Below the pieces are notes generated by a model, which worked only from the letters and a program-made list of their open reading frames with translations, made no database searches and was not told the DNA's origin. Of a stretch of DNA of 64,000 nucleotides, positions 12,507 through 24,479 are shown one piece after another (the first letter of the stretch is position 1; each line of letters begins with the position of its first letter). The stretch is taken from the NCBI GenBank assembly GCA_003993805.1, contig RSEF01000003.1, positions 82,680,185 to 82,744,184 on the forward strand, written 5' to 3'. The translations under genes and the position numbers were made by a program. This DNA is from Himantopus leucocephalus. Its lineage: Eukaryota; Chordata; Aves; Charadriiformes; Recurvirostridae.

Positions 12507-13079
12507 TACAAAATAGAAGACCATCTGTCCAGGAAATCCTGCTGGAAGCCCTCCCTGGACCCCTCCTGTGGCATGACAGTGCAGTTACTGTAGGTACTCA
12601 AGCCTTCCCTCCCTTCTCTTCTCCTCCCAGCTGCGGAGAGGGCACCACAGTGAATACTGTTTACCGGTGATTTCCGGAGGCTAATGAAAAGCTTAGCAGT
12701 GTAGCAAGAGGGTCGGTATCTTCTCACAGTCTTTTATTTGTACCTCAGTAGTATCAGAGGCCAGCTGGCTGGAGGGGGAACCAACCATACTCAGAATACA
12801 ATCAGTCCCGCACCATTAGGGGTAACCCTCCCACCAGGCAGGTGTAGTGAGCCATGTCAGTCCTGAGACAATNGGAGGGGGAACCAACCATACTCAGAAT
12901 ACAATCAGTCCCGCACCGTTAGGGGTAACCCTCCCACCAGGCAGATGTAGTGAGCCATGTCAGTCCTGAGACAATGCAACCCTCGTATTTTTCTATATTG
13001 CTAGGTGAATAGATTCATAGACACAATGGTATAGAGGCACAGATGTATTCCTCTACAGGTACACAAAAGTGAATATTGC
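12507..13079. other. Unclassified GC-richer block between two CR1 copies
   Basis: This interval is richer in G and C than its surroundings and includes CpGs in 12660-12715. It carries the 102-bp duplication listed separately. It has no convincing frame (longest 73 codons, minus strand), no clear LTR ends, and no resemblance to CR1. It may be part of an unrecognised repeat or unique regulatory DNA. Confidence 0.4.
12771..12975. repeat. 102-bp direct duplication flanking a single N
   Basis: Copy one is 12771-12872, an N sits at 12873, and copy two is 12874-12975. The copies are the same length and differ at only two positions (ATTAGG/GTTAGG and CAGGTG/CAGATG, both A/G). A duplication that ends exactly at a lone N is best read as a contig-join artefact in which overlapping ends, possibly from two haplotypes, were placed in tandem. 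It should not be read as a genomic tandem repeat without checking. Confidence 0.85.
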
Positions 13080-13225
13080 AGAATCACAGAATGGCAGGGG
13101 TTGGAAGGGACCTTCAGAGACCATATGGTCCAATCCCCCCACCAAAGCAGGTGCACCTAGAACAGGTCAGACAGGAATGCATCCAGGAGGGTTTTGAATG
13201 TCTCCAGAGAAGGAGATATTCTAGA
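13080..13225 (-). mobile_element. Short CR1 LINE 3' end
   Basis: The plus strand reads GAATCACAGAATGGC followed by GGTTGGAAGGGACCTTCAGA, the reverse complement of a CR1 3' terminus, then AGGAGGGTTTTGAATGTCTCCAGAG, the usual late CR1 segment. Homology fades at about 13225. It is a small, strongly 5'-truncated insertion facing the plus-strand copy at 11885. Confidence 0.85.
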
Positions 13226-16200
13226 TTGTACAGTAATTTATATGTTCATAATTTTAAACCCTTTTCCATCTTTGATTAAGGCAGAGAGATTTTAAGAGAC
13301 TGTCACACCAGTTTGAGATGAGCTGCCTTCTAACACTCCACTGGTATAGTTTTGTGAATAAACTATCCAAGACTTTGGAACTGGGATACCTAGAAGTGAC
13401 TTTTCTGTTGTCCTTATTAGGTAGCTGGAAGGAGATTACTGTATATAGTGTAAATTTAATGTCACCCTGGCAGGAGGTGGCAGGTTAGGAATCCTGTCAG
13501 TCACTGATTTACTGCTTAACAGTAGGGAAAGGCTTTAGAACAAACCCCGCAGGAGCATTATAAGCACTTTTTTATTGTCAAGATGTCAGAACACAACACA
13601 GTGTAGCCACTAAGCTTAAAAGTGATTTATGAAAAAAAGACCACCTGGAGATTATCTTATTTTTATCATTTTAAAAGGACATAAAAAGATCATTTTTGTC
13701 ATATCTTTTTCCTGGTCAGTACACAAATCCACAGAGGAGCAATTTACTCATAAGAAGGCCATTGATGTTATGAAATTGTTCTAATTCCTAATGTTGCATG
13801 TCATTTGTTACTGTTATGTAGAATAACCTGTGGTTCATTTTGCTAAGTTATTGTCTCCCCTCTCTCACAAACTTTTTAATTTCCACATTCAAAAAGCTGA
13901 ATTTTCCCCAAGCTGCAGGAAGTATTCAGAATCTGCTAAATATTTTAATGTCAAGAGATGCATATCTGTAAGAGAGAGTGTTGTTAAAGACTGTGGCATT
14001 TTATACTAATTTTCCATCAGCAGTTATGGTTCCAGAAAACTATAATTTAAGACATTCTAAAACCCTAATACCGATCACATGAAATAATAGCACTTACTAT
14101 ATAGAACCAACAATAAAAGTAACCTTTGTAAAGAATAAAAGCTAGTAGTAGAAGTTATAAATTGAAAACTTCAGTGTGACTGGATTAATAAAAAAAAAAT
14201 TCCTCAGGATCCCAACAAGCTATGTTTAATGTCAAGGTCAGGACTCAAGCATAAAAGCAACATAAACCAAAGCAGGGTATTATTTTCAGCAATAATAGTA
14301 CCTTGTTCAGAGTTGCACTTGGACCTGGTGTAAATACAATACAGACTGCTTACCTGTTCTCCCTCTTATTGTTGATTTGGAGGTTTTTTTTTGTGTATTA
14401 TTAACTGAAAAGTGCAGCTTGGTTTTGCAGCTACATTGTGTAGCACTTCTCCTATTAGACGGAACTGGCTCAGACTAATTGTGAAAACATTCTGCGAATC
14501 TGTACCGTGGACAGTCCAACAGAAACTATTTTCAGAATCTAAAATATTCAGGCTGAACCAAATACCATTTAAGTTTGTGATTTCCATGGAAAAAATGTCC
14601 TTGGGTTGCATCTAGTATAAAACAAGGCCTGGCTCAAGCAGACAATACAGACTTTTCCAAAGCCAGGGGGAAGGAGGGAGGGGAGAGAACTTGCTCAGAG
14701 CCTGTTCAATGGGAATTGGGTCCCCAAGTCCTGGGTGAGAAGGACTCTGCAGAACAGGGTTTGCTTTTATGCTGCGCCTGAGAGGCTGGAAGAGACGTAG
14801 ATCCAGCTGCTGCTTCTCAAAAGGGGCAGCTCCCCAAGCGGTACTGATGCTACCTTGGCAGTCACAGAAGCTGACTTTTCTAGGGCTGAGGCACAGACAA
14901 AGAAAGCTACACTCCTGACAGTCAGCTGCTTGCCTTCAGGGTAGTGGGAAAAAAAGCAATTTTCTGTTAATTGAGGAAATATGCCCACCTTTTCTTTAAG
15001 ACTTGGACAGAATGATTACTATCTTGGCTTTTGTACTTCCAGAAGATTTTTTTTTTTTCTTTTGATGTTAGCTGGAGGGATTAGACCGTTCATTTCCAAT
15101 GCATGTGAATAAAACTTCAAAATACCAGAAATCAGGGGATGGGTTGTTCTCAAGGCATTTTCTTCTCAGAAATGTAGATGCAGAAGACCTGGATATTACA
15201 GAAGTCTGAACAAATTTTTATATCCATACCTGAATTGAAATCTAGATACAGAATTTTTCAGGTTTTTCTACTCCAAGGCCAAATTATGCATTAGGAAATC
15301 TGCAGTACTCTGTGGGGAAGTCATGGGGAGTGTGTGCAGGGAAGGACTGTGGAGGCTGCTTCACCCAGGGGGGTGCTGCAATGGGAAACCAGCTGGGCAA
15401 TGAAAGGCAAGTGAGACTGCTCTTATGGTCTCTGACAAAGAACCTTGTAAGTTCCTGTTATATTCTAGTCTTAACTATTACTTTTAAGGCCAAACTGGCA
15501 TTAACAGTGACAGGAATTAAAATTTTTCTTTTGAGTTTCATTAATTTTTGTCACTTGGTCTTGTATAAAAAGTGTTTCTCTTTTTTTCCTTCCTTGTTAT
15601 AACTAAAATTCAGGCTTTTAAAACTTTATGAAAGTAAGACACTGTGAGTATTTTCTGTGCAAGAAGTGATAAGCATAAACCAGTCCATCTGATATGCAGC
15701 TCCGTAGCTATTTCAGGCTGAATACACACTAGACAGATAATATCACTTTTGTAACAAGGACATCCCATTTTATCAGCTTAGTCTATAGATGCAAATGATC
15801 ATTTTGGAATCAAGTTGACTCATTCTCAGGAAGAGAGTTTGAGACAGAATAGGGAAATATCCTGTCTACTTAATTTGCTTTTCCCATTAAAACTATGAAT
15901 TTGCTGAGAGAATGTATCTTGTCTCAGTCTCCCATTTAATTAATAGTGTAACCTCTTCTTAGTTTATTCTTTCTATTCAGAAAGGTCCTAATAGCTTTCT
16001 CAAAGACAGAGCTTCCCCTGCACCATCACGTTTCCAGTCAGAAATGGTTATACAGCCACTACAGGAGCAGAGAAATGTTTTGAGATGAAAAGTTACTAAC
16101 ATGCAAGTGTTTCTCAGTGCTATATCTGTCCTCCTTTCATCCAAATTCTAAAAAAGCTGTTAGTTTGCTTGCATTAGTCAAATTTTAAAGGATCTTTTTG

Positions 16201-18897
16201 GCATCCAACTATGTATGCAAAGCCTAGAGGAAAAGTAGCCACAAAGCTTCAGGAGTGTTGGGAAAAAGACGTTATATACTAGTTATGGGTATATGTCTAA
16301 AGTGGCATACAGCTTATTTTTCCTTATATCATTCGTACCCTCCAATGACAGCAACTCTATTTCTGTTCTTACCCAGGACCATAGCTAGGGAGTATAGGAG
16401 TATTTCTCTCTGAAAGACAATATGCCACATTCATTGGTGTCAATGTCAAGCAAAATTATTGCAACACAGGTACACATGAAGATGTTTAGAATTGTCTTCT
16501 GAAGGCTGAGCCACTGAGAATTTCCAACACCTCGGTTCCAGCCTTTAGCCCATCGTGCTGCCTGCTTTGATTGTGGTTTTTGGTGAAATCCCTAAAGGTC
16601 TGAAATGTCTGTACCTGGCAATGTAAAATGAAAACACTTCCCCTATTCCAAAGAGTAATATAAGCTGATTTCTCACATGAACATTTTATTTAAGGTTTGC
16701 AATAACTTATCTTCAGTTGACATTTTTTTTTTTAAGTTTTCCCTATGTAACCTCCTCATTGGTTACCTGATAATCAACTTACAGATTTTGTTATTTTTAT
16801 CTAGCCAGTAATAACTTTTAATGTGTCACCTGATCTGTTCATTGATTTGTTCTGCTTTTGAGTGATAAGTTAATTATTCTGTAAAGTGGCACGTTAGAAA
16901 CAAGTACACAAATAAATCCTGACAATCTTAATCAAATTCCTCTGTAGCTTCATACCACAGGAAAATAATAAAGAGAAAAAATGTTATTTCCCTTAACTGT
17001 AAAGTGTTTCTGCAAATAGTAAATAAAACTGATGTGGAATCTTGCATGATTTGTCCTTGGAATTGAGTGAAGACCAACTACATTCTTAAATCTCCTGAAA
17101 AAGAAGACCTATTTACAAACTTTGATATATTAGGCATTTGCATAGTTATAATTTTGTGGCATATTAGATCACTTACATTCACCTATTGAATGACTCTGTA
17201 CACAGAATTTCATCTAGCTATCTGATGTTGTCTAGTGAGTTCAACAATATGAGCTTGTATAAAGATGATTTTTCATTACAATATACAGATTTGATCTCTA
17301 TAACTTTTGATATCTGGTCTTTTCTCACCATCCAGCTACTTATTCGTTATGACCAAATTATCTCCTTATCATTTTTAAATTATTTGTTTGTGAGCAAAAG
17401 AGATGGAACTCTTTGAGTGTTTCACAGTAGACCATTTTACAGTCCTCAGATAATTTTTATTGATTTCATACATAACATGTAGGTTTTTTAGTAAGAATGC
17501 TTTGGACAACTAATGTAAATGTCTTGTAGAAGGGTGTATGCAATTATTCCATAAACCATGACTTTCTTCTTAGTGATACCAGTCATTATATACTATCTGA
17601 CTAAACCTAACACATGAAAATGTACATTTGACTCCCACACCATGGTGACATTTCTATCCTTCTAGTGAAGACTGAATTTTTCTCATTACTTTTATTTTCT
17701 GTTTTATTTCAGCCCAAGAAATAAGGACGTATTTTTAAGAAACTGTAATTAAGAAAATATAAAGTATGTGTAAAGAAGTTGTTGCACATAAGTTCTCTAG
17801 TTTCTTAATGTTTTGTAAGCTATTCATAAAGCATTGATAACATGTTACTTATTTTGCTGAGCATAAATACATCCTCTTCTATGCCATATAATTCTCTTTG
17901 TAATATAGTTCTGTTGTAAGAGCAATTTACTGGCTCTTAAGATAACTATGAAACATGATAACAAGTATGAAATTAAAATAGAAAATTAAAGATATCAGCT
18001 GTCTTATTTTACTCTGAGAAAAGTCAGAAAGTCACCAGCATAACTAAAAACTAATCTGTTCAACCACTCATATTTATCATTAGGTTTAGTACTCAAATGA
18101 TAGACATATTTATGAATACTGCTTTCAAATTTTTAATAAAGGAAATGAATGAAGTTGAAGAAGTAGGAGAAAAAGAGAGAGGGAAATGGGGCATAAAACA
18201 CCTAAAGTAGTAAAAGGAGGAAATAGCTCTCTGTCACAACTGATACAGAGTTTCCAAAGTGGTGCTGGAGACTGCAGAGGGCTTCTTCAGGCTTATTGTA
18301 TCCTCAGGACTTATCTTGTCAGATAGCTATATGAAAGCTAAAGCAGCTCTGTTATGTATTTATTTCCCTATGCTATTCAAATCAGAATATGTTTTAGTCC
18401 ATAAGATCAAATAGAGCATTTCCTTAGATTTCTTTCAACTTTGGATCAGACCCAATACATATAAAGGAAGAGGAATCGATGGATATGAGTCAAACTCTAT
18501 GTGGAAAGAGGATGGAGTCAGACACAGAGAGATCAAGGATTAGAAAAACTCAAATTCAAAACTACCCACCTCACCATGTGTCTTTCTGTCAGTTCTCTCA
18601 AATCAATATGTTCTGTGGTTGTCCTATGTCTCCTCTGTCTACTGGAAGCTGACCCAGTGTAGCTTCAACGAACTTATCACTAGAGCTTTTTTATAGCACT
18701 GAGTTTTCTCTCTCAATTCTCTGTTCTTTAACGGGCAATGGGTGTTCATATTAAAATATGCAATAAGCATGTGCCTGCATTGAACAGGCATAATACATAC
18801 TGGCATATGCAATTTGTCAAATTTATTTCAATCGGTTGAGAAAGGATTGTGAGATTTTTGTACCATAGCTCTACAGCCAAGTGGCAATCCAGAAAAC

Positions 18898-18928
18898 CCT
18901 TTTTTTGTTGTTGGTTTTTTTTTTTTTT
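18898..18928. repeat. T-rich tract
   Basis: Interrupted poly-T with TTG interruptions. Confidence 0.85.
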
Positions 18929-20789
18929 CTCAAAGCAAGAAGCGTTTATCCAGGAGAGGCAAGAATAAAGGGTCAGCAATAGTTCAAATGCTGTTCCAGT
19001 TCCTTGAAGTGTGCTTCAGTTCTTCACATCTGCTGTTGATACTTGCTGAGAGTTTTCACGTTAAGGTGAAAGAGCAAAGAGAAGGGACACAAGGCAGCTC
19101 TAGGGAAGGCAGAGAAGGCTTTGGAAGAGGGAAGGGGAGAAGGACTGACAGTGGGAACAAGACTGAAGAGTTGAACTTGACTTACCATAACAAACAACTT
19201 GTGATGACTAGATACGAGATGAGGCAGTTCCTCCCTCTTCCTTCTCTCAGCTACAGGAAATCAGCTTAGCCTGTGCAGACTGCTATGCATATGAGCTTAA
19301 CAGGGAAATATTTCTTATTCCAGATAGGTTTCTCACGATTCCTCATTAAGAATATGGCACCCACTAAACTTCAGGATCATCTTACAGATATTTAGACAAA
19401 GAAAAGAGGAAAAAGTAGCTTTCTTGCAGAGACGTTTAAGTATATAGCTGATTGCAGCCACTCACAAGCCTCTAGACACATCTACCAGTTACCTATTTAT
19501 TTAAATAAAGGCATAATTGTAGAATAGTGTCCTGGCCAGTACAGACATATTTCACTTTGACAGCTAAACAATTCCAGTTGTGTCTCATTTTTTAGATGGA
19601 AGCCATTAGAAATTACAGGTTAGCAAATGCCAAGAAGTATTTATTTTATCTACGGGGAAGCAGGACACTGAGGAAAAAAGGTTCTGCCTAAAATACACAG
19701 TACATCTTTAGCACAGCTAAGCATTAAACCATTCCCAGACTAGTGCTTTACTAACATAGGGGCACCTTCTCTATTTTAGCTGGTCTGAAAAACTGATTTA
19801 TAAGTTTCTTTTTGGATTGCAATTATGTTCCCAAGTTAGGACCCCGAGGACGGATCAAAGCCTATTGTGGCAGATTCTGGTTTTAAAAAAAGAAAGAATA
19901 AGGTGGTGTTCTAGATTTGTGACAACAGACGAGTGCCAGAAGGGGACAGCTGTGTTCTTTGTGGGCATGAGGAGCATAAGGAAATTGTAAAACAGAAAAG
20001 TGTTGCGTGGTAATCGGTAATCTCAGCTAACTACTTTTGTAGCTATTCTGGGGGGCTGTAATCCTTTAAGCAGTTACTGCACTACATAGTTCAACATGTA
20101 CTACTGAATTTTAGGGAAAACAGCTCAAAATATTTTGCCTTGCCAATATCTTTTCTTGAAGATGTTTAGCTGGGAGAGAAAGATCTTTTAAAAACATGTT
20201 GTTCTGGGATCATTAAATCTTTTAAAGCCAGACAGGGAGAAAACAAAACCTCAGAGACTTTTAATGCTTTGGGGCCTACTCAACAGCATGTTCCATAATG
20301 AAATGTTAAATTGGTATAATTTTGTTTAATCTGCCTTGCTTTGTGGGATTTTTTCCCCCTCTCTTGATTTTTCTCTGTCATGTCAATAAACTGGATATTT
20401 TTAAGGAAAACTAACACAGAGGAACAGACTGCGGAGCTCAAATAAGAGTGACAAATTACTTGGGAGGCAAATCTTATTTATAGACATGCTTTATCCAAGT
20501 GCTTCAAATTCAAAATAAAGTAGCACTTTAAATATTTGATCTGGGGTTCGAGAGGTATGTAGGAAATATGAACACCCACTTGTACAAAAAGGGATTGCTG
20601 GTGATTACACTCTTAGCATGCAAATCTCTTATGCACATCTGAAAACATCATTTTGACACTCTGCAACATTGTAATCATATCTTTTCATTCTTCTGATCTT
20701 TTAAAACTGTAAAACAACATACATTTTTTTTTGCAAAAAGTTGAAACAATGTGATGGCTATTACATACAGCAGTCCAATGGTTTTTCAG

Positions 20790-20816
20790 AATACCTGAAG
20801 GTCCCCTTCAGGTATT
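20790..20816. repeat. Perfect inverted repeat, 12-bp arms, 3-nt loop
   Basis: AATACCTGAAGG (20790-20801), TCC, then CCTTCAGGTATT (20805-20816). The arms are exactly complementary and would form a tight hairpin. No adjacent element explains it. Confidence 0.9.
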
Positions 20817-22493
20817 ATCTTTCTGCTTTCACTTTGTTGTTTCTAATAAAGATTATGAACAGGTAGAGTGAATGAAATGTTGGTGAAGGAATATGACAGC
20901 CATTAAAGAGGAATCAAGTGAAATGTTTCAGAAAATGTTTGTGATTTCTGATCTCCCAGAAGAAGGACTTCTTCCAGAAAGAATAAATTGTAGTGTGTCA
21001 GTCTCTCTCTGTGAATCCTCGATGACGGTGGCTCTGCTGTGAAGAATTGCCCGCAGACATTGCTATCAGCCTCGAGCCTCAGAGAAATAAGTAAATGAGT
21101 AATGATTATGTAGAACCTTAGTTAGCAAGGTAAATTCAAAGTAGCCACAATGCTTCCAGTGTAGTAAATAGAATCTTTCACTGGAGTTATAAAAACACAA
21201 ATTGTCACAAATGCCAGGAGATCAAAACCAGCTTTGGCAAGTGCAAATAAGGAAAGGAGATGCACAGCACCCTGTAGGAAAGAACACACCTGGAAAGACT
21301 CCTTACTCTAGCTATTGGATTTATCAATCTCTCTGGGTAATCAAGGTTCGAGAGAGGAAGCCTGAATGTGAAGAAGTGTTGACAGCATTCAGTTAGTTGA
21401 AGGTGGCTGGATAAATATTCCTGTTTATTCTCAAAAGTACATTTTCTACCTATTGTTTCAGAGTGAAGTAAGCCAGAGAACATTTGTGACTACACTCTAT
21501 AAAGTGTCATTGGAAAAGATGCAGGTCCCAAAACACCATGCTATTCTTTTGTACAATGACTTTTCATAGTGTAAAGAATACTATTACTTTTCAGGATTTG
21601 CAATATCAAATGTATTATGTCACTATATGTCTCAATTATCCCATTAAGGTCATTACATAAAATTGAAATTGCTACTGCAGCACTTGAATGGCTAAATTTC
21701 TTTTTCTCATCTCTCTTAATTTTCACGTGTAGCTTTCATCACCAATTATTTTTGAGCACAGTAACTAGCAACCTGTTTCACTCATACCTACACCTCAAGA
21801 GGATAACAATGAGGCTGAACCCAGCATTTCTCTAAATCTTGTAATGCTCAGACTCTCTAAACTTCTAATATTCAAGTATCACTTGGACAACTGCTTGCAG
21901 GGGGGAAATTTTTGTTCCTTTGTTGAGGTACATCATCTCATAATGGAAGCAGTAACCAAAATATTTGGTTATGAACAGCAATGCACAGCAAAATGGAAGC
22001 AGAGGCAGGGAAAGAAGGAATCTGCTTCAAGGAGCGTTTTCGCTGCTTACGGCCAATGTTTGAGATTTCCCACTTGCTTTGCTGCTGAACGTGCTTCTGG
22101 GTGGCAGGAAGACAGACTCTGTGCTGGAGACATGCTCTGGCATACAGGAAGAAGCTGGCTGTGCTTCCTGACATTCATGCAGCTGCTGAGTGGCATAAAG
22201 TGATCCTTCAATTGCCCATCCTCAGTGGCTTCTTGCCATTGGAGTCACCTTGTCTTAGGTGGGATTTCACAGAAACATTGGACTTACTTTTTGTGAACTG
22301 CAGAAGTACATGCAAAACAACAATGTGTAGTTGATGGACAGGAGTAAATAGTAGACAAATATACAAAAAAAGTTTTGAAATTTCCAGGCAGAAGATGTTG
22401 GGGTAAACTGGAGTTAGCAGTATTTTTCCTAGTCTCAGCTGGTACACACCATCTGCCAGGCCTTGCATGAACTCATACCTGATGTGGCTTCAC

Positions 22494-22504
22494 AAGATGG
22501 CGGC
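22494..22504 (+). promoter_or_regulatory. YY1-type motif AAGATGGCGGC
   Basis: The 11-mer is an exact match to the core of the well-known YY1 binding consensus. It lies about 30 bp upstream of the surviving 5' LTR remnant in an otherwise CpG-poor region. Whether it is bound, and whether it came with the ERV or belongs to the host flank, cannot be told from sequence. Confidence 0.35.
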
Positions 22505-22533
22505 TTTGGCAACTGTAGCACTGTCCACTGTGG

Positions 22534-22592
22534 GGGGGTGTAAGCAAGAGGCTGTGTGGTGCTTAGTTGCCGGCTGGGGTTAAACCATGACA
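22534..22592 (+). repeat. Remnant of ERV 5' LTR (U5 end)
   Basis: The last 42 bp, GCTGTGTGGTGCTTAG through ...CATGACA, match the end of the 3' LTR (ending at 24605) with two C/T differences. Homology is weaker over the preceding bases and stops at about 22534, so roughly 600 bp of the LTR are lost. Confidence 0.85.
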
Positions 22593-22600
22593 GTCCTATT

Positions 22601-22618
22601 TGGTGCCCGACGTGGGGC
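22601..22618 (+). other. Retroviral primer-binding site, tRNA-Lys1,2-like
   Basis: TGGTGCCCGACGTGGGGC starts 8 nt after the CA end of the 5' LTR remnant. It matches the tRNA-Lys1,2-type site known from betaretrovirus-like elements, with two mismatches (positions 4 and 9). Position and sequence both support this call. Confidence 0.75.
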
Positions 22619-23000
22619 TCGAAGAGTTCGAGATAATGACAGATTTGATTGGAATGTGCTAGATTGAATTTATAGCTGTTATTGCTGTCTAGCTATTAAT
22701 TGACAGGCTCTGTGCTTGCCATGGGGCTTGCTTGCCTTACTATATATTAGAGTCTAGTGCTCATTAGTGGCTGGTTTTTGCTTTTGCTGCTTGCTGTACT
22801 GCTGTGCTGCTTATCATCTTACTCTGCTGTGCCTAGGAACAATTTGATAACAGCAATGGTGACAAGCCTGGGCTGGCAGATGGCCAGGGCATCGCTGCTG
22901 TCTCTGTGCTGCTGCACTGGACAGGCTGGAACTCCAGTGTGAACTTTAGTCAAAGGGACAGTGACCTGTGAATGACTCCACGTGAGAGCAGGACAACACG

Positions 23001-23520
23001 AAGTGTCTGTGGCCATGGATAAGCCTATGCCAGAGCAGGTACATCTCAAAGCATCTGTGGCCATGTTTATACCTGTGCCACAGCAGGTATGCTTCTAAAG
23101 TGACTGTGGCCCAAGGATAAATCCATGCTGGAGAAGGTATACCTTGAAGCATCTGTGGCTGTGGATAAGTTCATGATGCAGCAGGTACACCTTGAAGCAT
23201 CAGAGGTCGTGCATGAGGTCATGCTGGAGCACCTCAAAGCACGTGGCCATGGATAAGCCCATGACAGAGCAGGTACTTCCCTGGAGGGACTGCAGCCATC
23301 AGTAAGGATATGTTGGAAGAGGTTCACTCCTGAAGGCATTGTGGCCCATGGATAAGGCCACGCTGGAACAGGTGCAGGTCAAAACGACTGTGGCTGTGGA
23401 TAAGTCTATGCTGCAGCAGGTATACCCCTGAAGAGAATGTGGCTGATAGATAAGGCTCCACTTGGAACAAGTACAGCCTTAAGGGACTGTAGTCGGTGGA
23501 TAAGTCCAAACCCAAGCAGG
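23001..23520 (+). repeat. 48-bp minisatellite inside the ERV, about 11 diverged copies
   Basis: Units begin around CTGTGGCCATGGATAAG and pass through ...GAGCAGGTACA... Clear units measured by eye are 48-49 bp, and about 11 fit in 520 bp. They have diverged considerably, one or more are shortened, and some have lost the central words. The unit is a multiple of three, and the first copy is open in the frame starting at 23009, but a stop and length changes break that frame in the second copy. The stop-free minus-strand frames across this region are the shadow of the repeat. Confidence 0.85.
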
Positions 23521-23928
23521 GGCAAAGGGAGGAGTTCATTGCAATGTTAAACCCCATAACCTGGCCCAAAGGGACCAGGGGTGGAAACTGTAATGGATAT
23601 ACCTTTGAGTTGTTGTAGACCATGATTTGAGTTGCATATTATAGGAATTACTATAACAGGAACCACCTGAACCAATAGATGACAAGCTTTACAAGAAGCA
23701 GTAAAAGTGCAGCAGTGACCCGACCTGGGCTGGCTTTGGGGCCCAATAACTCTGCACAACACACCACCTCTCCCATTCTGAGTGATCACCATAAGAGATG
23801 AAGCCCAAAGTCATGGACTAAAAGAACTCAATGGATATTTTGTGGACACTTCTGGACATTTTATGGACATTTTACAAGGGTGTTCTGTAGACTAAGGGAA
23901 AGATAGCTGTGTGTTATATCAAAGAACT

Positions 23929-23939
23929 AGAAGGGGGGT
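23929..23939 (+). other. ERV polypurine tract
   Basis: AGAAGGGGGGT directly precedes the TGTAG start of the 3' LTR at 23940, where the plus-strand primer is expected. Confidence 0.7.
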
Positions 23940-24285
23940 TGTAGCTAATGAGCATGTATTGGATAGTGTGGGACCTGAGCATGATGTAAATGGTATGGAA
24001 TCAGGGGTAGAGAATGTGCTGGTTTTGGCTGAGATAGAGTTATTTTTCTTCACAGTAGCTAGTATGGAGCTATGTTTTGGATTTGTGCTGAAAACAGTGT
24101 TGATAATACAGGGAGGTTTTAGTTGATGCTGAGCCGTGCTTGCACAGCGTCAAGACCTTTTCTGCTTCTCATACCACCCCACCAGCGAGTCGCCTAGGGA
24201 TGCACAAGAAGCTGGGAGGGGGCACAGCTGGGACAGCTGACCTCAACTTACCAAAGGGATATCCCATGCTATGTGACATGATAGT

Positions 24286-24294
24286 ATATAAAGC
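24286..24294 (+). promoter_or_regulatory. LTR TATA box
   Basis: TATATAAAG lies 346 bp into the LTR, about 190 bp before the polyadenylation signal. The spacing fits a retroviral promoter. Present activity is unknown. Confidence 0.6.
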
Positions 24295-24473
24295 TGGGTG
24301 AAGAAGTAGTAAGGAGGGCACATTCAGAGTTACAGAATTTGTCTTCCCAAGTAACCGTTATGCATGATGGAGCCCTGCTTTCCTGGAGATGGCTGAATGC
24401 CTGCCTGCCAATGGGAAGCAGTGAATTTATTCCTTGTTTTGCTTTGCTCGCATGCATGGCTTTTGCTCTGCCT

Positions 24474-24479
24474 ATTAAA
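24474..24479 (+). terminator. LTR polyadenylation signal ATTAAA
   Basis: A common AATAAA variant followed by T/C-rich and GT-containing sequence, in the expected place near the R-U5 border. Confidence 0.6.

Larger units (their letters stand above)
13226..22533. other. Long non-coding stretch without recognisable elements
   Basis: About 9.3 kb with no recognisable transposon, exon or RNA gene. Local GC-richer patches lie at 14640-14990 and 15300-15420, and CpG-bearing sequence at 21010-21080; none contains a convincing exon. Frames such as 21844-22203 (119 codons) lack any domain, and I regard them as chance. A T-run lies at 18898-18928 and a perfect 12-bp-arm inverted repeat at 20790-20816. 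Confidence 0.5.

Noticed and set aside
14640..14990. GC-richer patch as a possible exon or CpG island
   Set aside because: CpG is not enriched, the longest frame is 73 codons on the minus strand, and no domain or convincing splice sites could be seen.
21844..22203. 119-codon plus-strand open frame just upstream of the ERV
   Set aside because: No recognisable domain or retroviral motif; overlapping frames of similar length exist on both strands, so it looks like chance.
23001..23520. CRISPR-like array because of the regular 48-bp spacing
   Set aside because: There is no repeat-spacer alternation; the whole unit is repeated. It lies inside an LTR element in a vertebrate genome.
22946..23623. 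Overlapping minus-strand frames with repeated 16-residue units
   Set aside because: They are the antisense reading of the 48-bp minisatellite, whose unit length is a multiple of three. Nothing supports translation.
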